Position numbers and translations under genes: made by a program
In this document: piece after piece, positions 12,654 to 24,117 of the stretch
Position numbering within the stretch: the first letter of the stretch is position 1
How the letters are laid out: each line of letters starts with the position of its first letter
Source: Balaenoptera acutorostrata
Lineage: Eukaryota; Chordata; Mammalia; Artiodactyla; Balaenopteridae
Length of the DNA: 64,000 nt
Assembly: GCF_949987535.1 (NCBI RefSeq)
Contig: NC_080074.1
Coordinates: 23,457,268-23,521,267, forward strand
Reading direction: 5' to 3'
Notes under the pieces: generated by a model
Databases searched by the model: none
Seen by the model: only the letters and a program-made list of their open reading frames with translations
Told to the model about the DNA's origin: nothing

Positions 12654-13174
12654 TCAGAGGCATTCCTGACTAATAAAGAAATAAGAGAAAATAATACATG
12701 TATGCCCTGGCACTACTAACACACATTCTTTGTGGTATAATGAAAATGCCCAGATAGCTCCTGACTCATTTACAAAATCAAAACAATCCATAAATTAACA
12801 TTTACTGATAATGCCATATAACCTTTTTTCTGTTATATCTATTTGGAATAGTCTTAGGAAAAGTGTCACTGTTATTATAATACCTGAAAAAAAAAAAAAC
12901 CCAAAAAACCTTAGTATTATGTCTCCAATCCAATTTAACTGAACAAATCTCACTTGGAGCCCTTCTGGCCCCTTAACTAAAGAAAAAATATGACTTGCTC
13001 TGTTAGCTGATGATGGCAGCCCTCATTCCATTGATCAAATCTACATACCAAATGCTCACTTAACTAAGGAGTAGAGTCTGAGAGTCTGGAGTTACTTAGC
13101 GGTGCCTGGTTTGACATTCCTTTGTCGTTATCACAAGTAGGAATATACCTTAAATTTACCCAAGAATACCCCTG

Positions 13175-13330
13175 GGTCAGATCTGGATTTAAAACTTCAG
13201 TCTCAATTACTAGCTGTGTGGCCTCATGAAAATCACTTATATGGGCTTTAGTGTCCTCAGCTGCTAAATGAAGAGTTCATCTACTTTCTAGAGATGAACA
13301 TGTAGTGATGATAGTAAGCATTCTTATTCA
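13175..13330 (+). mobile_element. MIR fragment
   Basis: Core wording TTACTAGCTGTGTGGCCTCATG with following C/T-rich phrases typical of MIR. Decayed. Confidence 0.6.
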
Positions 13331-13420
13331 GTTCCTAAAATAACTGTTTAGGAGCTAATTATTCAGTTCATATTGTTTCACTATTTAGTATACAACTAAA
13401 TACTAGGTTTAGTAGGTTTT

Positions 13421-13546
13421 TTGTTTGTTTGTTTTGGCCACACTGCACAGCATGCAGGATCTTATTTCCCCGACCAGGGATTGAACCCGTGCCCCCTGCA
13501 GTGGAAGCGTGGATTCTTAACCACTGGACTGCCAGGGAATTCCCCC
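13421..13546 (-). mobile_element. Short CHR SINE (older, ~130 bp form)
   Basis: Reverse copy ending CAGGGAATTCCCCC, with GGCCACACTGCACAGCATGC near its tail. Flanked by a GTAGGTTTT-like direct repeat (13412-13420 and 13551-13558). Confidence 0.85.
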
Positions 13547-13558
13547 ACTGTAGGTTTT

Positions 13559-13920
13559 GTTTGTTTGTTTGTTTTTAAATGTATTTATATTATATTTATT
13601 TATTTTTGGCTGCGTTGGGTCTTCGTTGCTGTGCGTGGGCTTCCTCTAGTTGGTGAGAGCGCGGGCTACTCTTAGTTGTGGTGTGCATGCTTCTCGTCGT
13701 GGTGGCTTCCGCACGGGCTCTAGGCACACAGGCTTCGGCAGTTGTGGCACGCGGGCTCAGTATTTGTGGCTCGCAGGCTCTAGAACGCAGGCTCAGTAGT
13801 TGTGGTGCACGGGCTTAGCTGCTCCACGACATGTCAGATCTTCCTGGACCAGGGCTCGAACTTGTGTCCCCTGCATTGGCAGGCGGATTCTTAACCACTG
13901 AGCCACCAAGGAAGTCCCCC
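13559..13920 (-). mobile_element. CHR-type SINE, expanded form, adjacent to the short SINE
   Basis: Long reverse copy with tandem AGTTGTGG modules. Target duplication cccccactgtaggtttt at 13542-13558 and about 13916-13933, overlapping the junction of the preceding SINE. 13935-14340 is unassigned. Confidence 0.9.
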
Positions 13921-14344
13921 CACTGTAGGTTTTTGATAGCTAACCTTTATCAGTTAAGGACCTTCTTTTCTACTGCTAGATTGCAAAGTTTTTTTTTAAA
14001 TTTTTTATAATGAATAGGTGTTGAATTTTATTGAATGTTTTTTCCTGCATCTCTTGAGATGATTACATGGTTGGAATTGTAAGGCACAGCATGTTTAAAA
14101 AGACATAGGATTACAAGAGTCCATGATTTTTGGACCATGATAAAAATAACTCACAAAACCAGATAAAGCTTGAAAAATTTGTATAGCATTTGTAACTAGA
14201 AAAAAAGACTGCACAATTAATGCAAAATAACTATGAGGATGTTTAAATAATGTCTTCTATGCAAGCCCCACTCATTTCACTTAGGATATGCTTTAGAAAT
14301 TCATAGATTCAGACACAACTGACTTTTAAAATATTTAAAAAATT

Positions 14345-15282
14345 TAAAATCGTGGTTAAAAAACACCACAATATAAAATTTGCCATCTTAACCATTTATA
14401 AGTTTATAGTTCAGTAGTGTTAAGTATATTCACCCTGTTGTACAACAGATATCCAGAACTTTTTCATCTTGCAAAGCTGAAATTTTATACCTGCTTAACA
14501 ACTCCTCATTACCCCCTCCCCATAGGCTTTGGCAACCGCCATTTTACTTTCTATGAATTTGGCTACTTTCGATACCTCATATAAGTAGAATCATACAGTA
14601 TTTGTCTTTTTGTGACTGGCTTATTTCACTTAATATAAGTCCTCAAGCTTCATCCATGTTGTAACATGTGACAGGATTTCCTTCCTTTTCAAGGCTGAAT
14701 AATATTCCATTGTATGTATATATTACATTTTGTTTATCCATTCATCTGTTTATGGACACTGGGTTGCTTCCACCTCTTGACTATTGTGAATAATGCTGTT
14801 ATGAACATGGTTGTGCAGATATCTTTTCTTTTTTTCCCCTCATATCATTTTATTTATTTTTTTGAATTTTTGAATTTTATTTTATTTATTTTTTATACAG
14901 CAGGTTCTTATTAGTTATCTTTTTTTGGGGGGGGTCTTCATTGTTGCATGCAGGATTTCTCTAGTTGCGGTGAGCAGGGGCTACTCTTCGTTGCGGTGTG
15001 TGGGCTTCTCACCGTGGTGGTCTCTCCCATTGCAGAGCATGGGCCCCAGTTGCGGCACGCAGGCTCACCAGTTGTGGCCTGTGGGCCCTAGAGAGCAGGC
15101 TCAGTAGTTGTGGAGCACCGGTCCAGTTGCTCCACGGCATGTGGGATCCTCCCAGACCAGGGTTTGAACCCACGTCCCCTGCACCAGCAGGTGGATTCCC
15201 AACCACTGCACCACCAGGGAAGCCCTAGTTATCTATTTTATACATATTAGTGTATATATGTCAATCCCAATATTTTATTTTA
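14345..15282 (-). mobile_element. L1 3' part, antisense, interrupted by a SINE
   Basis: Complement of the L1 ORF2 end / 3' region (CTTATTTCACTTAATATAAG, AATAATATTCCATTGTATGT, GTTATGAACATGGTTGTGCA). A CHR SINE interrupts it at 14921. Resumes at about 15225 (TTATACATATTAGTGTATAT). Not coding. Confidence 0.7.
14921..15224 (-). mobile_element. CHR-type SINE
   Basis: Reverse copy with an eroded tail (TTTTTTTTGGGGGGGG). Target duplication ttagttatct / ctagttatct at about 14911 and 15226. Confidence 0.9.
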
Positions 15283-15614
15283 TTTATTTATTTATTTAAT
15301 TTTGGTAAGTGCAGTTTATTTATTTATTTTTGGCTGCACTTGGTCTTTGTTGCTGCGTGCGGGGGGCTACTCTTCTTTGTGGTGCGCAGACTTCTCATTG
15401 CGGTGTTTCCTCCCATTGCAGAGCATGGGCTCGAGGCACTCCGGCTTCAGTAGTCACAGCGCGCAGGCTGAGTAGTTGTGGCTCATGGGCTCTATATAGA
15501 GTGCAGGCTCAGTACTTGTGGTGGGCATGTGGGATCTTCCCAAACTAGGGCTTGAACCCATGTATCCCTGCATTAGCAGACGGATTCTTAACCACTGCGC
15601 CACCAGGGAAGTCC
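15283..15614 (-). mobile_element. CHR-type SINE
   Basis: Reverse copy within the same L1. Target duplication cccaatattttatttt at 15267-15282 and 15615-15630. Tail is (TTTA)n. 15640-16260 is unassigned. Confidence 0.92.
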
Positions 15615-16264
15615 CCCAATATTTTATTTTTTGAATATTTATTTAAGCATGTGATGATACACATTTATTTTTACAAATATTTTATTATCTATAAATGCTC
15701 TGTCAGTTGCAACAAATTAACTGTTGCAGAGTAACAGAGAGTACTATACTTTGAATAAGTTGTTACCAAGTTAAAAAGAAGGAAGTTAACTTCATTGAAG
15801 GTGTCAGTACCTTTGGTAAAAAAAAAAACTGCCATAACTAATCTGTACAGATTTCCTAGCATATGTGATTTTTCAAATAGCTGATGATATTTTTCTACAG
15901 AAGGAGAAGTTTGTCTGTTAAAATGGTTTGTGCATTTATTCTCAGATGAAATCTTAGTGTATTCAAATTAAAGGCACTTTTTCATTGTTTGGTATGTAGC
16001 CATATTGGATATCAGTTCTGATATTGGTTCTTTCAATACTTCTAATTGCTGAATATCATTTTAAAGGAAATATTAATTGATACATAACATAAGAGTATTT
16101 AACCTAGTACAATCACTTGAAAGGAAAAATCTATATGAGATCTCCTATATCTCATCTATGTCAGCCTGCTTTGATTTTTAACTCCAATTCTGGAGATGGA
16201 ATGGAAACTGGATTTCATGTGGATGAGTTTGTCTTATTGATTCTCCATCCATGTTCACATTTTT

Positions 16265-16870
16265 TTTTAATTTAATTTTTATTTTATATTGGATTATAGT
16301 TGTTTTAAAATGTTGTTAGTTTCAGGTGTACAGCAAAGTGATTCAGTTATACATATACATGTGTTCATTCTTTTTCAGATTCTTTTCCCATATAGGTTAT
16401 TACAGAATATTGAGTAGAGTTCCCTCTGCTATACAGTAGGTCCTTGTTGACTTTCTTTTTTTTTTTTTTTTTAATTTATTTATTTATTTTTGGCTGCATT
16501 GGGTCTTCGTTGCTGCGCGCAGGCTCTCTAGTTGCAGTGAGCGGGGGCTACTCTTTGTTGTGGTGCGCGGGCTTCTTATTGTGGTGGTTCCTCTTGTTGC
16601 AGAGCATGGGCTTCAGTAGTTGTGGCGCGTGGGCTCAGTAGTTGTGGTTTGTGGGCTGTAGAGCGTAGGCTCAGTAGTTGTGGCACTCAGGCTTAGTTGC
16701 TCCACGGCATGTGGGATCTTCCTGGACCAGGGCATGAACCTGTGTCGCCTGCATTGGCAGGCGGATTCTTAACCACTGTGCCACCAGGGAAGCCCCCCTT
16801 GTTGATTTTCTATTTTATATATAGTAGTGTGTATATGTTATCCCAAACTCCGAATTTATCCCTCGCCCCT
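16265..16870 (-). mobile_element. L1 3'UTR fragment, antisense, split by a SINE
   Basis: TTTCAGGTGTACAGCAAAGT and GATTCAGTTATACATATACA are typical of cetartiodactyl L1 3' regions. Continues after the SINE with ATATAGTAGTGTGTATATGT. Confidence 0.7.
16456..16796 (-). mobile_element. CHR-type SINE
   Basis: Reverse copy. Target duplication ccttgttgaCtttct / ccttgttgaTtttct at about 16441 and 16797. Confidence 0.9.
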
Positions 16871-17269
16871 ACAATTCTATAAAACTGAGGTAAAATGACT
16901 TTCTTTTCTATCTAGCTGAGAAGATAACTCCAAAGGTTATAGTTTTATTGCCCAAGAAAATATTAACCAGTTTTGATCTTAGCATTCCTTTTCCCCTCCC
17001 ACTGAGTCTAAAATCCTAGTTTTTCATATTCTGTTTGGTTCCCTCGTAATGAATTAAAGTTTGACACATATTATTTGTATGAGAATTATGTTTAACACAT
17101 TAGAATTATATTTTGCTGCCCATAAAAATTTAGAAACAGCTTATCAAGTTCCACAATGCAAACAAGCAAACAAAAAAATAGAATGCCCTTTTATTATCTA
17201 TGAGCTTCTTTTGTCCACATTTTGTGTGCTTTATCTATGTTTTGTGTATGGCTATAGATTTTTCATTTT

Positions 17270-19380
17270 CATTGCTCTATAACATTTCACTGTATGAGTA
17301 TACCACAATTTATCATCCATTTACTGTAGAAGTAAATTTGAGTTGCTTCTAGTTCTGGGATATTATGAATAGTGCTGCTACACATATATATTCTCGTATA
17401 TGCTTTTGGTGAGCATGTGAACACATTTCTATTGGGTATGTACCTAGGAGTAGAATTGCTGGTTATAGAGGTGTTCGATTTTAGTAGATGCTTTTCCCAG
17501 GTAATTCTACCACTTTTCACTTCCACCCACCATGCATAAGAATTTTAATTGCTCCTCAACTTTACCAAACCTAGGTATTCTGTCTTTTTCTTCTAGCTAC
17601 TCTGTGTGCGGTAATATGGCATTCTGGTTTTAATTTGTACTTCCCTGCTAATTAATGAAGTTGATCATTTTTCTACATTTATAGAATATGTGGGTATCCT
17701 GTTTTGTGAAACGCCAAATCTTTTGCCCATTTTTCTATTCGTTGTCTGCCTTTCTTTTGTTTTCAGATCAGTTTTTAAAAATTCTTTATATATTCTGGAT
17801 ATGAGCCCTTTGTCAGACACATGTATAGCAAATATCTCCACCCACTCTTTGGCTTGCCTTTCCACCCTTTTAATGGTGTCTTTTGGTGAACAGAAGTTCT
17901 TAATTTTACTAGAGTCCAATTTATCAGTTATTTTGTTTATGGTTGGTGCTTTTTGTGTCTTATTTAAAAGGGCTTTACCTACTCAAAGTTTATAGAGATA
18001 TTACTTTCCTATACTTTCTTCTAAAATCATTATTGCTTTATCTTTCCAATACTGTGGACAATCCACCTGGAATTAATTTTTGTATGATTGTGAGGTAGGG
18101 ATCAAGTTTAATGCTTTTCCATACGGATATTCACAGTAAAAAGACTGTCCTTTCTCCACTACATAGCAATATAGTCTTTGTCATCTATCAGGTGACTCTT
18201 TTCAACTTGTCTGTGGACTCTGTTCTGTTCCGTTGGCTTATTTGTCTATAGTTGGAACAAAAACATACTGTCTAAATTTCCAAGCTTAAAAAATAAATAA
18301 ACAGGACTTCCGTGACGGTCCAGTGGTTAAGACTCCACGCTTCCACTGCAGGGGGCACAGGTTCAACTTCTGGTCAGGGAACTGAGATCCTGCATACCGT
18401 GCAGCACGGCCAAAAATAAATAAATAAACATTTTAAAATAATAAATAAATAAATAAATTTCCACAGCTTTATAATGGGTCATGTTCACTGGCAGTGTGAT
18501 TGTTCAGCTTTGTTCTTTTGTAAGATTGCCAGAGCTATTCTTGGCTCTTTGCATTGCTATCTAAAATTTAAAATCACCTAAATCAAAATTTCGTGTCAAT
18601 TTTCACACCAAAAATCAGCTGGGGTTTTGATTGGAATTACATTGAATTTATAGATGAGTTGGGGAAGAATTAACATCTTTACACTAACTCTTTCAATCTA
18701 TGAACAGAGTATTTATTTGGATTTCTTTTAATTTCTCTCAAAATTAGTAGTTTCCAGTGAAAGGTCTTTGACATTGTTTGTTAGGTTTAGTTCCATGTTT
18801 TTGAGATTATTGTAAGGGGTATTTTTTGTTTGTTTATTGCTGATATACAGTAACACAACCGATCTTAGTGTTAAAATCTTATATTCAGAGACCTTGCTAA
18901 ATAAACCTATTCTAATAATGGAATACTTTTATTTATTCCTTTCAAAACTTTTCTTTTATTCATTTTCCCTGCCTTATTGTTTTTTAAGAATTCCAGTACA
19001 ATGTTGAGTAAAAGTGGTGATGGTGGACATCTTGCCTTATTCTTGATTTCAAATGGAAAGCTTTCAAAATTTTACCACTGAGTATGATGTTTGCTCTAAT
19101 CACTAATTATATAATACCACAGAAGTTTTCATAGTTGTATCTTTATTATCACTCAAGTCAAAATATTTTCTAATTTGTTGTAATTCCTTCTTTAATTCAT
19201 GAGTTATTTGAAAGCGTGCTGTTTAATTCCCAGGCGGTTGGAGGTTTTCTCGATTTCGTTATTTATTTCTAGCTCAATTGCACTGTAGTCAGCGAATATG
19301 CTGCGAAATATTTCAATCTTTTAAAATTTGAAGGTCTTGCTTTATGGCACGGCATTTAGTCAATTTTGAATAACGTTCCA
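17270..19380 (-). mobile_element. L1 ORF2 3' half, antisense, decayed
   Basis: Complement of the L1 reverse-transcriptase gene's C-terminal region and beyond: GAGTAGAATTGCTGGTTATA, TATATTCTGGATATGAGCCC, CAATGTTGAGTAAAAGTGGT in the expected order over 2 kb. Frames are broken. The SINE at 18303 interrupts it. Confidence 0.75.
18303..18460 (+). mobile_element. Short CHR SINE (older form)
   Basis: Head GGACTTCCGTGACGGTCCAG, RNA pol III B-box-like GGTTCAACTTC, and an end in GCAGCACGGCCAAAAATAAA with an (AAAT)n tail. About 120 bp without the long body. Confidence 0.88.
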
Positions 19381-19384
19381 GTTC

Positions 19385-20375
19385 TGGTTGAGAAGAACAT
19401 GTGTGGTAGACAGAGTTCGGACTCTCATGACCTTTACCTCCTGGTATTAATCTGCAGATGTGTTATATTATATGGCAAAGGAACTTTGAAGATGTAATTA
19501 TTAAAATAGGAAGATTATCCTGAGTTATCCAGAGGGGTCCACTATAATCACATGAGCCCTTAAAAGCAAAAGAGGAAGGCAGAGATTAAAAACATAAGAA
19601 GGACTCAGCTGCCTCTGCTGGCTTGAAGATGGAGGGGCCAAAGGCAAAGCATGAAAAGGAATTGAATTCTCCCACATTCCTGAATGAGTTTGTGTCGTGG
19701 TCCGAACGCGGGTTGGAAAAGAATTTCCAGACACAAGGCAGAATGTAAAGAAGATAGAATTTATTAGAGGGAAGGGTCGCTGCCAGAACAGTGGTCCAAC
19801 TTCCTAGTAGTCTGGGAGAGTCGAGCCCAAACATGTGCTATTGATCAGTTTTTATAGCCAGAAAACAAAGAAGTGGTCCGAGGTGAAAATTTCGTTTACT
19901 GATGGTCGAGGCACATACACCTTCCTTCTATAGGGTTGCAGCGGGACAGGGCAGATGCCTTTCCTTATTTGGCACAGGTCCTGTTGCCCAGGTGGGCGTT
20001 GCCCAGGTGGGCTCAGGAATTTCATAACTATCACAACATGGCGGGGAGGGTGACTAAGAGTCTGGTAGGGGGTGTAACGCTGACACTTTTCCAGGCAAGG
20101 TTGTCCTTTGTCCTTGAAGCACCATTGTCCTTGAAGCACCATTGTCCTTGGAGCACTGGAGTTTGGATGTGGATTCTTCCCAAGAGGCTCCAGTAAAGAA
20201 TACAACCCTGCTGAATCCTTGATTTTGGTGCTGGGAGACCATAAGCAGAGAGCTCAGCTGGGCCACAGTGTGCCCAGACTTCTGACTCATGGAAACTGTG
20301 AGAGAATAAAAGGGCATTGCCTTAAATTGCTAATCCATGGTAATTTGTTACGGTAGCAATAGAAAATGAAAACAA
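19385..20375 (+). repeat. Old LTR-like mammalian repeat, split by an ERV LTR
   Basis: Left half 19385-19692 and right half about 20166-20375 read as one element once the ERV LTR is removed (…CTGAATGAGTTTG|GATGTGG…). Ends with TGGTAATTTGTTACGGTAGC, a phrase common at the end of MaLR/MLT-like elements. Family assignment is tentative. Confidence 0.45.
19693..20160 (-). mobile_element. Solo LTR of an endogenous retrovirus
   Basis: Begins TGTCGTGGTCCG on the plus strand. Read on the minus strand it has a TATA box (TATAAAA, 19850-19856) and, about 90 nt later, an AATAAA (19760-19765), the normal U3-R order. The U3 carries about 2.5 tandem copies of a 17-bp unit (about 20108-20155). No internal viral genes are present. 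The right edge is not resolved to the base. Confidence 0.65.
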
Positions 20376-20484
20376 CATGCATTCTGTCTTTGTTGTATGA
20401 GGTGTTCTATATGTGTTATATCAGTTTTCAATTGTTATACAATAACAACAAAAAACATACAAAACGTCATTATTTAAAACAACA

Positions 20485-21420
20485 TAGGGATGCATTCAGA
20501 ATGTATAAAGAATTCTTACAACTCAGTAAGAAGACAACCCCCAAAATGGGCAAAAGATTGAAATAAACAGTTCATAAAAGACAATATACAAATGCCCAAT
20601 CAGAACATGAAAAGATGTTCAACATCCTTAATCACCAGGGGAATACAAATGAAACCCACCATGAGATATTGGTACATACCTCCTATGCCTGTGGACAAAG
20701 AATGCCGCCTGCCATATCAGCAAAGGTTGTTGCAGCCATCTAGCCGTCAGCCACTACAGCTGCCCCGACTGTGAGCCCTGAGGGAACTCAGGATGGAGAC
20801 AAACAGGTTGCGTCCTTGGCCACACAGCCACTCCCATCGGTGCACCCTGAGGGGATTCAGGATGGAAAAGAACAGGATACTGGCCCTAGATAGTTAAGGT
20901 GCATACCAAAGGGACGATTTCAGTGAGCCCAGACTCTTGCATCTTCTCGGACATGGAAAAGCACTAAATTCATTAACTTGAGATGTCTGGTTTTCTTCAA
21001 TTAACAGTAATCTTTTGATGTTCTGACTGCCTCATTTTTGTTGCAAAAACTACTATAAAGCCTGGTTCCTCCCTTACCTCTTTGGAGCAGTTCCTCAGAG
21101 CTATCTGAGAGGCTGTCTTCCGGGCTTAAGGCCTCAGAAAGTCTGCCGAATAAAACATAATTCTCAGCTTTTATGTTGTGTTTTTTTTTTTTTCAGTCGA
21201 CAAGCCAAAATTAAGTAGACTGACAATACTAATGGCAGTACTTTCTGGTAGGATTGTGAAATGTTACAGCCATTTTGAAAAGAGTGGGACAATGTTTTAA
21301 AAAGTTAAACATGCACTTACCATAAGACCCAGCCATTGCATTTTTCAGTATTTATCTAAGAAAAATGAAGACATGTGTCCACCCAAATACTTGTAAGTGA
21401 ATGCTTATACCTTACCTATT
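20485..21420 (+). mobile_element. L1 ORF2 3' fragment, split by an ERV LTR
   Basis: Wording such as CACCATGAGATATTGGTACA and GTGAAATGTTACAGCCATTT is the L1 ORF2 end. Segments 20485-20689 and 21203-21420 flank the LTR at 20690. 21420-22215 is unassigned. Confidence 0.7.
20690..21202 (+). mobile_element. Solo LTR of an endogenous retrovirus, second family
   Basis: Runs TGTGGACAAAG... to ...CAGTCGACA, i.e. TG...CA ends. Has a TATA box (TATAAAG, 21054-21060) and AATAAA (21149-21154) about 90 bp later. Both flanks are L1, so it is a solo LTR. A diverged partial copy lies at 22692-23006. Confidence 0.7.
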
Positions 21421-22232
21421 AACATTTGTGCAGCAAAAGCAATTTTTGTGGGATATTTTCAGCCGTGTCTGATTTGAAAAGAAGAAAGGATTAATATAAA
21501 ATCAGAAGAACAGAATAAATGAAAATTATATGGATGGAGGTGGATATTAAAGGTTTAAAAAAAACCAACATGGGGAAGCATCACTGTCAAGTGAATTAAT
21601 GGAGGTCTGTGTTCCTTCCCTTTCGTTCATTTTTTAAAAGTGGATTCAAGTATTTTCTATTTTCCTTCTTTGAAAAACTCAGAAAAGGTCTTCTTTATGG
21701 GGTTGTCAATTGGCTTTTCAGTCAGTGATCCTTCGCTGAGGGGTGGCACAGACTCTCAGGCCTACAGATCCATGATGTTTCTTTAGAGACTTTCAAAGGC
21801 TCTGCCTTGGCCTGGAGACCAGCCCGAGGAAATGCTTGGCCCAGAGACACCTGAGGGGAGGTAGCTGATAAACGTGTACGAGGAACTCTGTTCTGCAGGG
21901 AGCCTGAACGCTCTCAGTAATCCAATCCGTGGCCACTGAACCACTGTGTTTGGTAGTTTAACCTAGAGCCATCTACCAAACCTACACAGATGTTCTACGC
22001 TTCAGACCCTAGTTCTCATTCCAACTCCTGCCCTGCCCAGCAGTTTTTGTCCCATCTTCCAGAGCAATGGGAAGTTGGTACCATATTCAGCTCAAGCTCA
22101 GCTGTGGAGTGGTAAGGCCTCTCAGAAGAAAGTAGTTCTTCATGATCTGAAGTGCACTCTGCCTCAGGCAACTGGGCATGGAGAATGCATGCTCTAGACA
22201 GGCCCATATCACAGAGCTATGAAATAGTCACA

Positions 22233-22550
22233 GGGCTTCCCTGGTGGCGCAGTGGTTGAGCGTCTGCCTGCCAATGCAGGGGACACAGGTTCGAGCCCTG
22301 GTCTGGGAAGATCCCACATGCCGCGGAGCAACTAAGCCTGTGAGCCACAGCTACTGAGCCTGCGCATCTGGAGCCTGTGCTCCGCAACAAGAGAAGCCGC
22401 AATAGTGAGAGGCCCGCGCACCGCGATGAGGAGCGGTCCCCACTTGCCGCAACTAGAGAAAGCCCTCGCACAGAAACGAAGACCCAACACAGCCATAAAT
22501 AAATAAATAAATAAATAAATGGATCATCACGTTTAAAAAAAAAAAAAAAA
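22233..22550 (+). mobile_element. CHR-type SINE
   Basis: Full-length plus copy, near-identical to the consensus of the window, followed by an A run. Target duplication gaaatagtcaca at 22220-22231 and about 22552-22563. Confidence 0.93.
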
Positions 22551-22691
22551 AGAAATAGTCACAAAGGGGTCCTGAGGGTGGGACAGAGAGAGGAAGGTGA
22601 ATCCATAGCCCTTGCCCACTGTTCCAGCCTAGTAGATAGATCCCTCTAACCTTTCTGGGCCTTCCTAATTTCTAATGGGAGAAATGGAATA

Positions 22692-23328
22692 TTGCCTGTC
22701 ATATCAGCAAACAAAGGATGTCACAGTCATCAGAGATTGCAGCCACCAACTGATGGTGAGCTGGTGAGCCCTGAGGGAACTCAGGAAGGAAACAAAGAAT
22801 ACTTGCCATCAGACCACAGCCACTCCTCACAGTGAGCCCTGAGGAATCTCGGGGTGTGAAAACACAGGATACTGGCCCCAGATCGCTGAGGTGCATATCA
22901 AAGGAATGATTTCAGTGAGCCCAGATTCTTGCATCTTCCCATACATAGAAAAACGTTAATTCCTTAACTTGAGATATCTAATTTTCTTTAATTAACAATA
23001 ATCTTGGGACTTCCCTGGTGGCGCAGTGGTTAAGAATCCGCCTGCCAATGCAGGGGACACAGGTTCGAGCCCTGGTCTGGGAAGATCCTACATGCCACGG
23101 AGCAGCTAAGCCCGTGTGCCACAACTACTGAGCCTGCGCTCTAGGCCCCGCGAGCCACAACTACTGAGCCCACGTGCTACAACTACTGAAGCCTGCTCGC
23201 CTAGAGCCCGTGCTCCGCAACAAGAGAAGCCACTGCAACGAGAAGCCCTCGTACCATAACGAAGAGTAGCCCCTGCTCGCTGCAACTAGAGAAAGCCCGC
23301 ACACAGCAACTAAGACCCAACACAGCCA

Positions 23329-23365
<37 letters not shown>

Positions 23366-23440
23366 GATTAAATAAATAAATAAGCAAACCAAAAAAACCC
23401 AATAATCTTTTGACATTCATACATTCAGACATCTGTCTAG
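22692..23440 (+). mobile_element. Partial copy of the second-family ERV LTR, split by a SINE
   Basis: 22692-23006 is colinear with the first two-thirds of the 20690 LTR (TGAGCCCTGAGG, GATTTCAGTGAGCCCAGA, TTAACTTGAGAT...). The SINE at 23007 cuts it at AATAATCTT. Similarity fades soon after 23399. The downstream TATA and poly(A) part is missing. Confidence 0.6.
23007..23398 (+). mobile_element. CHR-type SINE, expanded form with long (AAAT)n tail
   Basis: Head GGGACTTCCCTGGTGGCGCA, three CACAACTACTGA-type modules and a tail of about 55 bp of AAAT repeats. Target duplication aataatctt on both sides. Confidence 0.92.
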
Positions 23441-23501
23441 GTATGGCAGATGACTCTAGGATAAACTACCAAATACAGTGGTTCAGTGGCCACGGATTGG
23501 A

Positions 23502-23602
23502 GATATATATATATATATATATATGTATATACATATATTTTTTAAAATATATTTTTAATATTTTTAATATATACATATATATATTTAATATATATGTATA
23601 TA
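23502..23602. repeat. AT microsatellite
   Basis: Interrupted (TA)n and TATG/TATT runs of about 100 bp. Likely length-variable. Confidence 0.85.
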
Positions 23603-23889
23603 ACTCCCAGCTATAAGTCAGCTATTTGCTGAATTTCCAGCTATAAGTCAGATATTTTTTGGATTATTTACCCCTTAGTGATCTAAATTCATACTTCACT
23701 AATTCCACAGTCTGAAGTTCTCCTAGGAATTTTTGCTAAATTCCAAGAAATTATACACTCTTGGTCTCTTCTGTCCTCAAGTCCAGCTTCCCTGTGTAAT
23801 CGGTTTTTGCCTTTCCTCAACCCAGAGAACCAGCCCCACCTTTAACTTCACTCAAAATTGTTCACTTTCACAAAAAAGAATTGGTGAGC

Positions 23890-24117
23890 CAGATATAGAG
23901 AACAAACTAGTGGTTATTGGGGGAAGGGGGGCAACAAGGGGGTGGGGAGTGGGAGGTACAAACTATTGGGTGTAAGACAGGCTCAAGGATGTGTTGTACA
24001 ACCCAAGGGATACAGCCAATACTTTGTAAAACTATAAACGGAAAGTAACCTTTAAAAATTGTATAAAAAATTTTAAAAATATGACTAGCTAGCAATTTTG
24101 AATATACTAAAAAAAAA
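23890..24117 (+). mobile_element. 5'-truncated L1 3' end with target duplication
   Basis: Only the last ~220 bp of an L1 (GAACAAACTAGTGGTTATTG … CCTTTAAAAATTGTATAAA) and an A tail. Flanked by agaattggtgagc at 23877-23889 and 24121-24133, the signature of abortive L1 integration. 24134-24750 is unassigned. Confidence 0.85.

Noticed and set aside
17665..17995. Overlapping ~84-101 codon frames resembling L1 ORF2 pieces
   Set aside because: They are fragments of a decayed antisense L1 with stops on both sides.
20690..23006. A complete provirus with two LTRs
   Set aside because: L1 sequence continues directly on both sides of the first LTR, the interval has no gag/pol/env frames, and the second copy is a partial, more diverged LTR.
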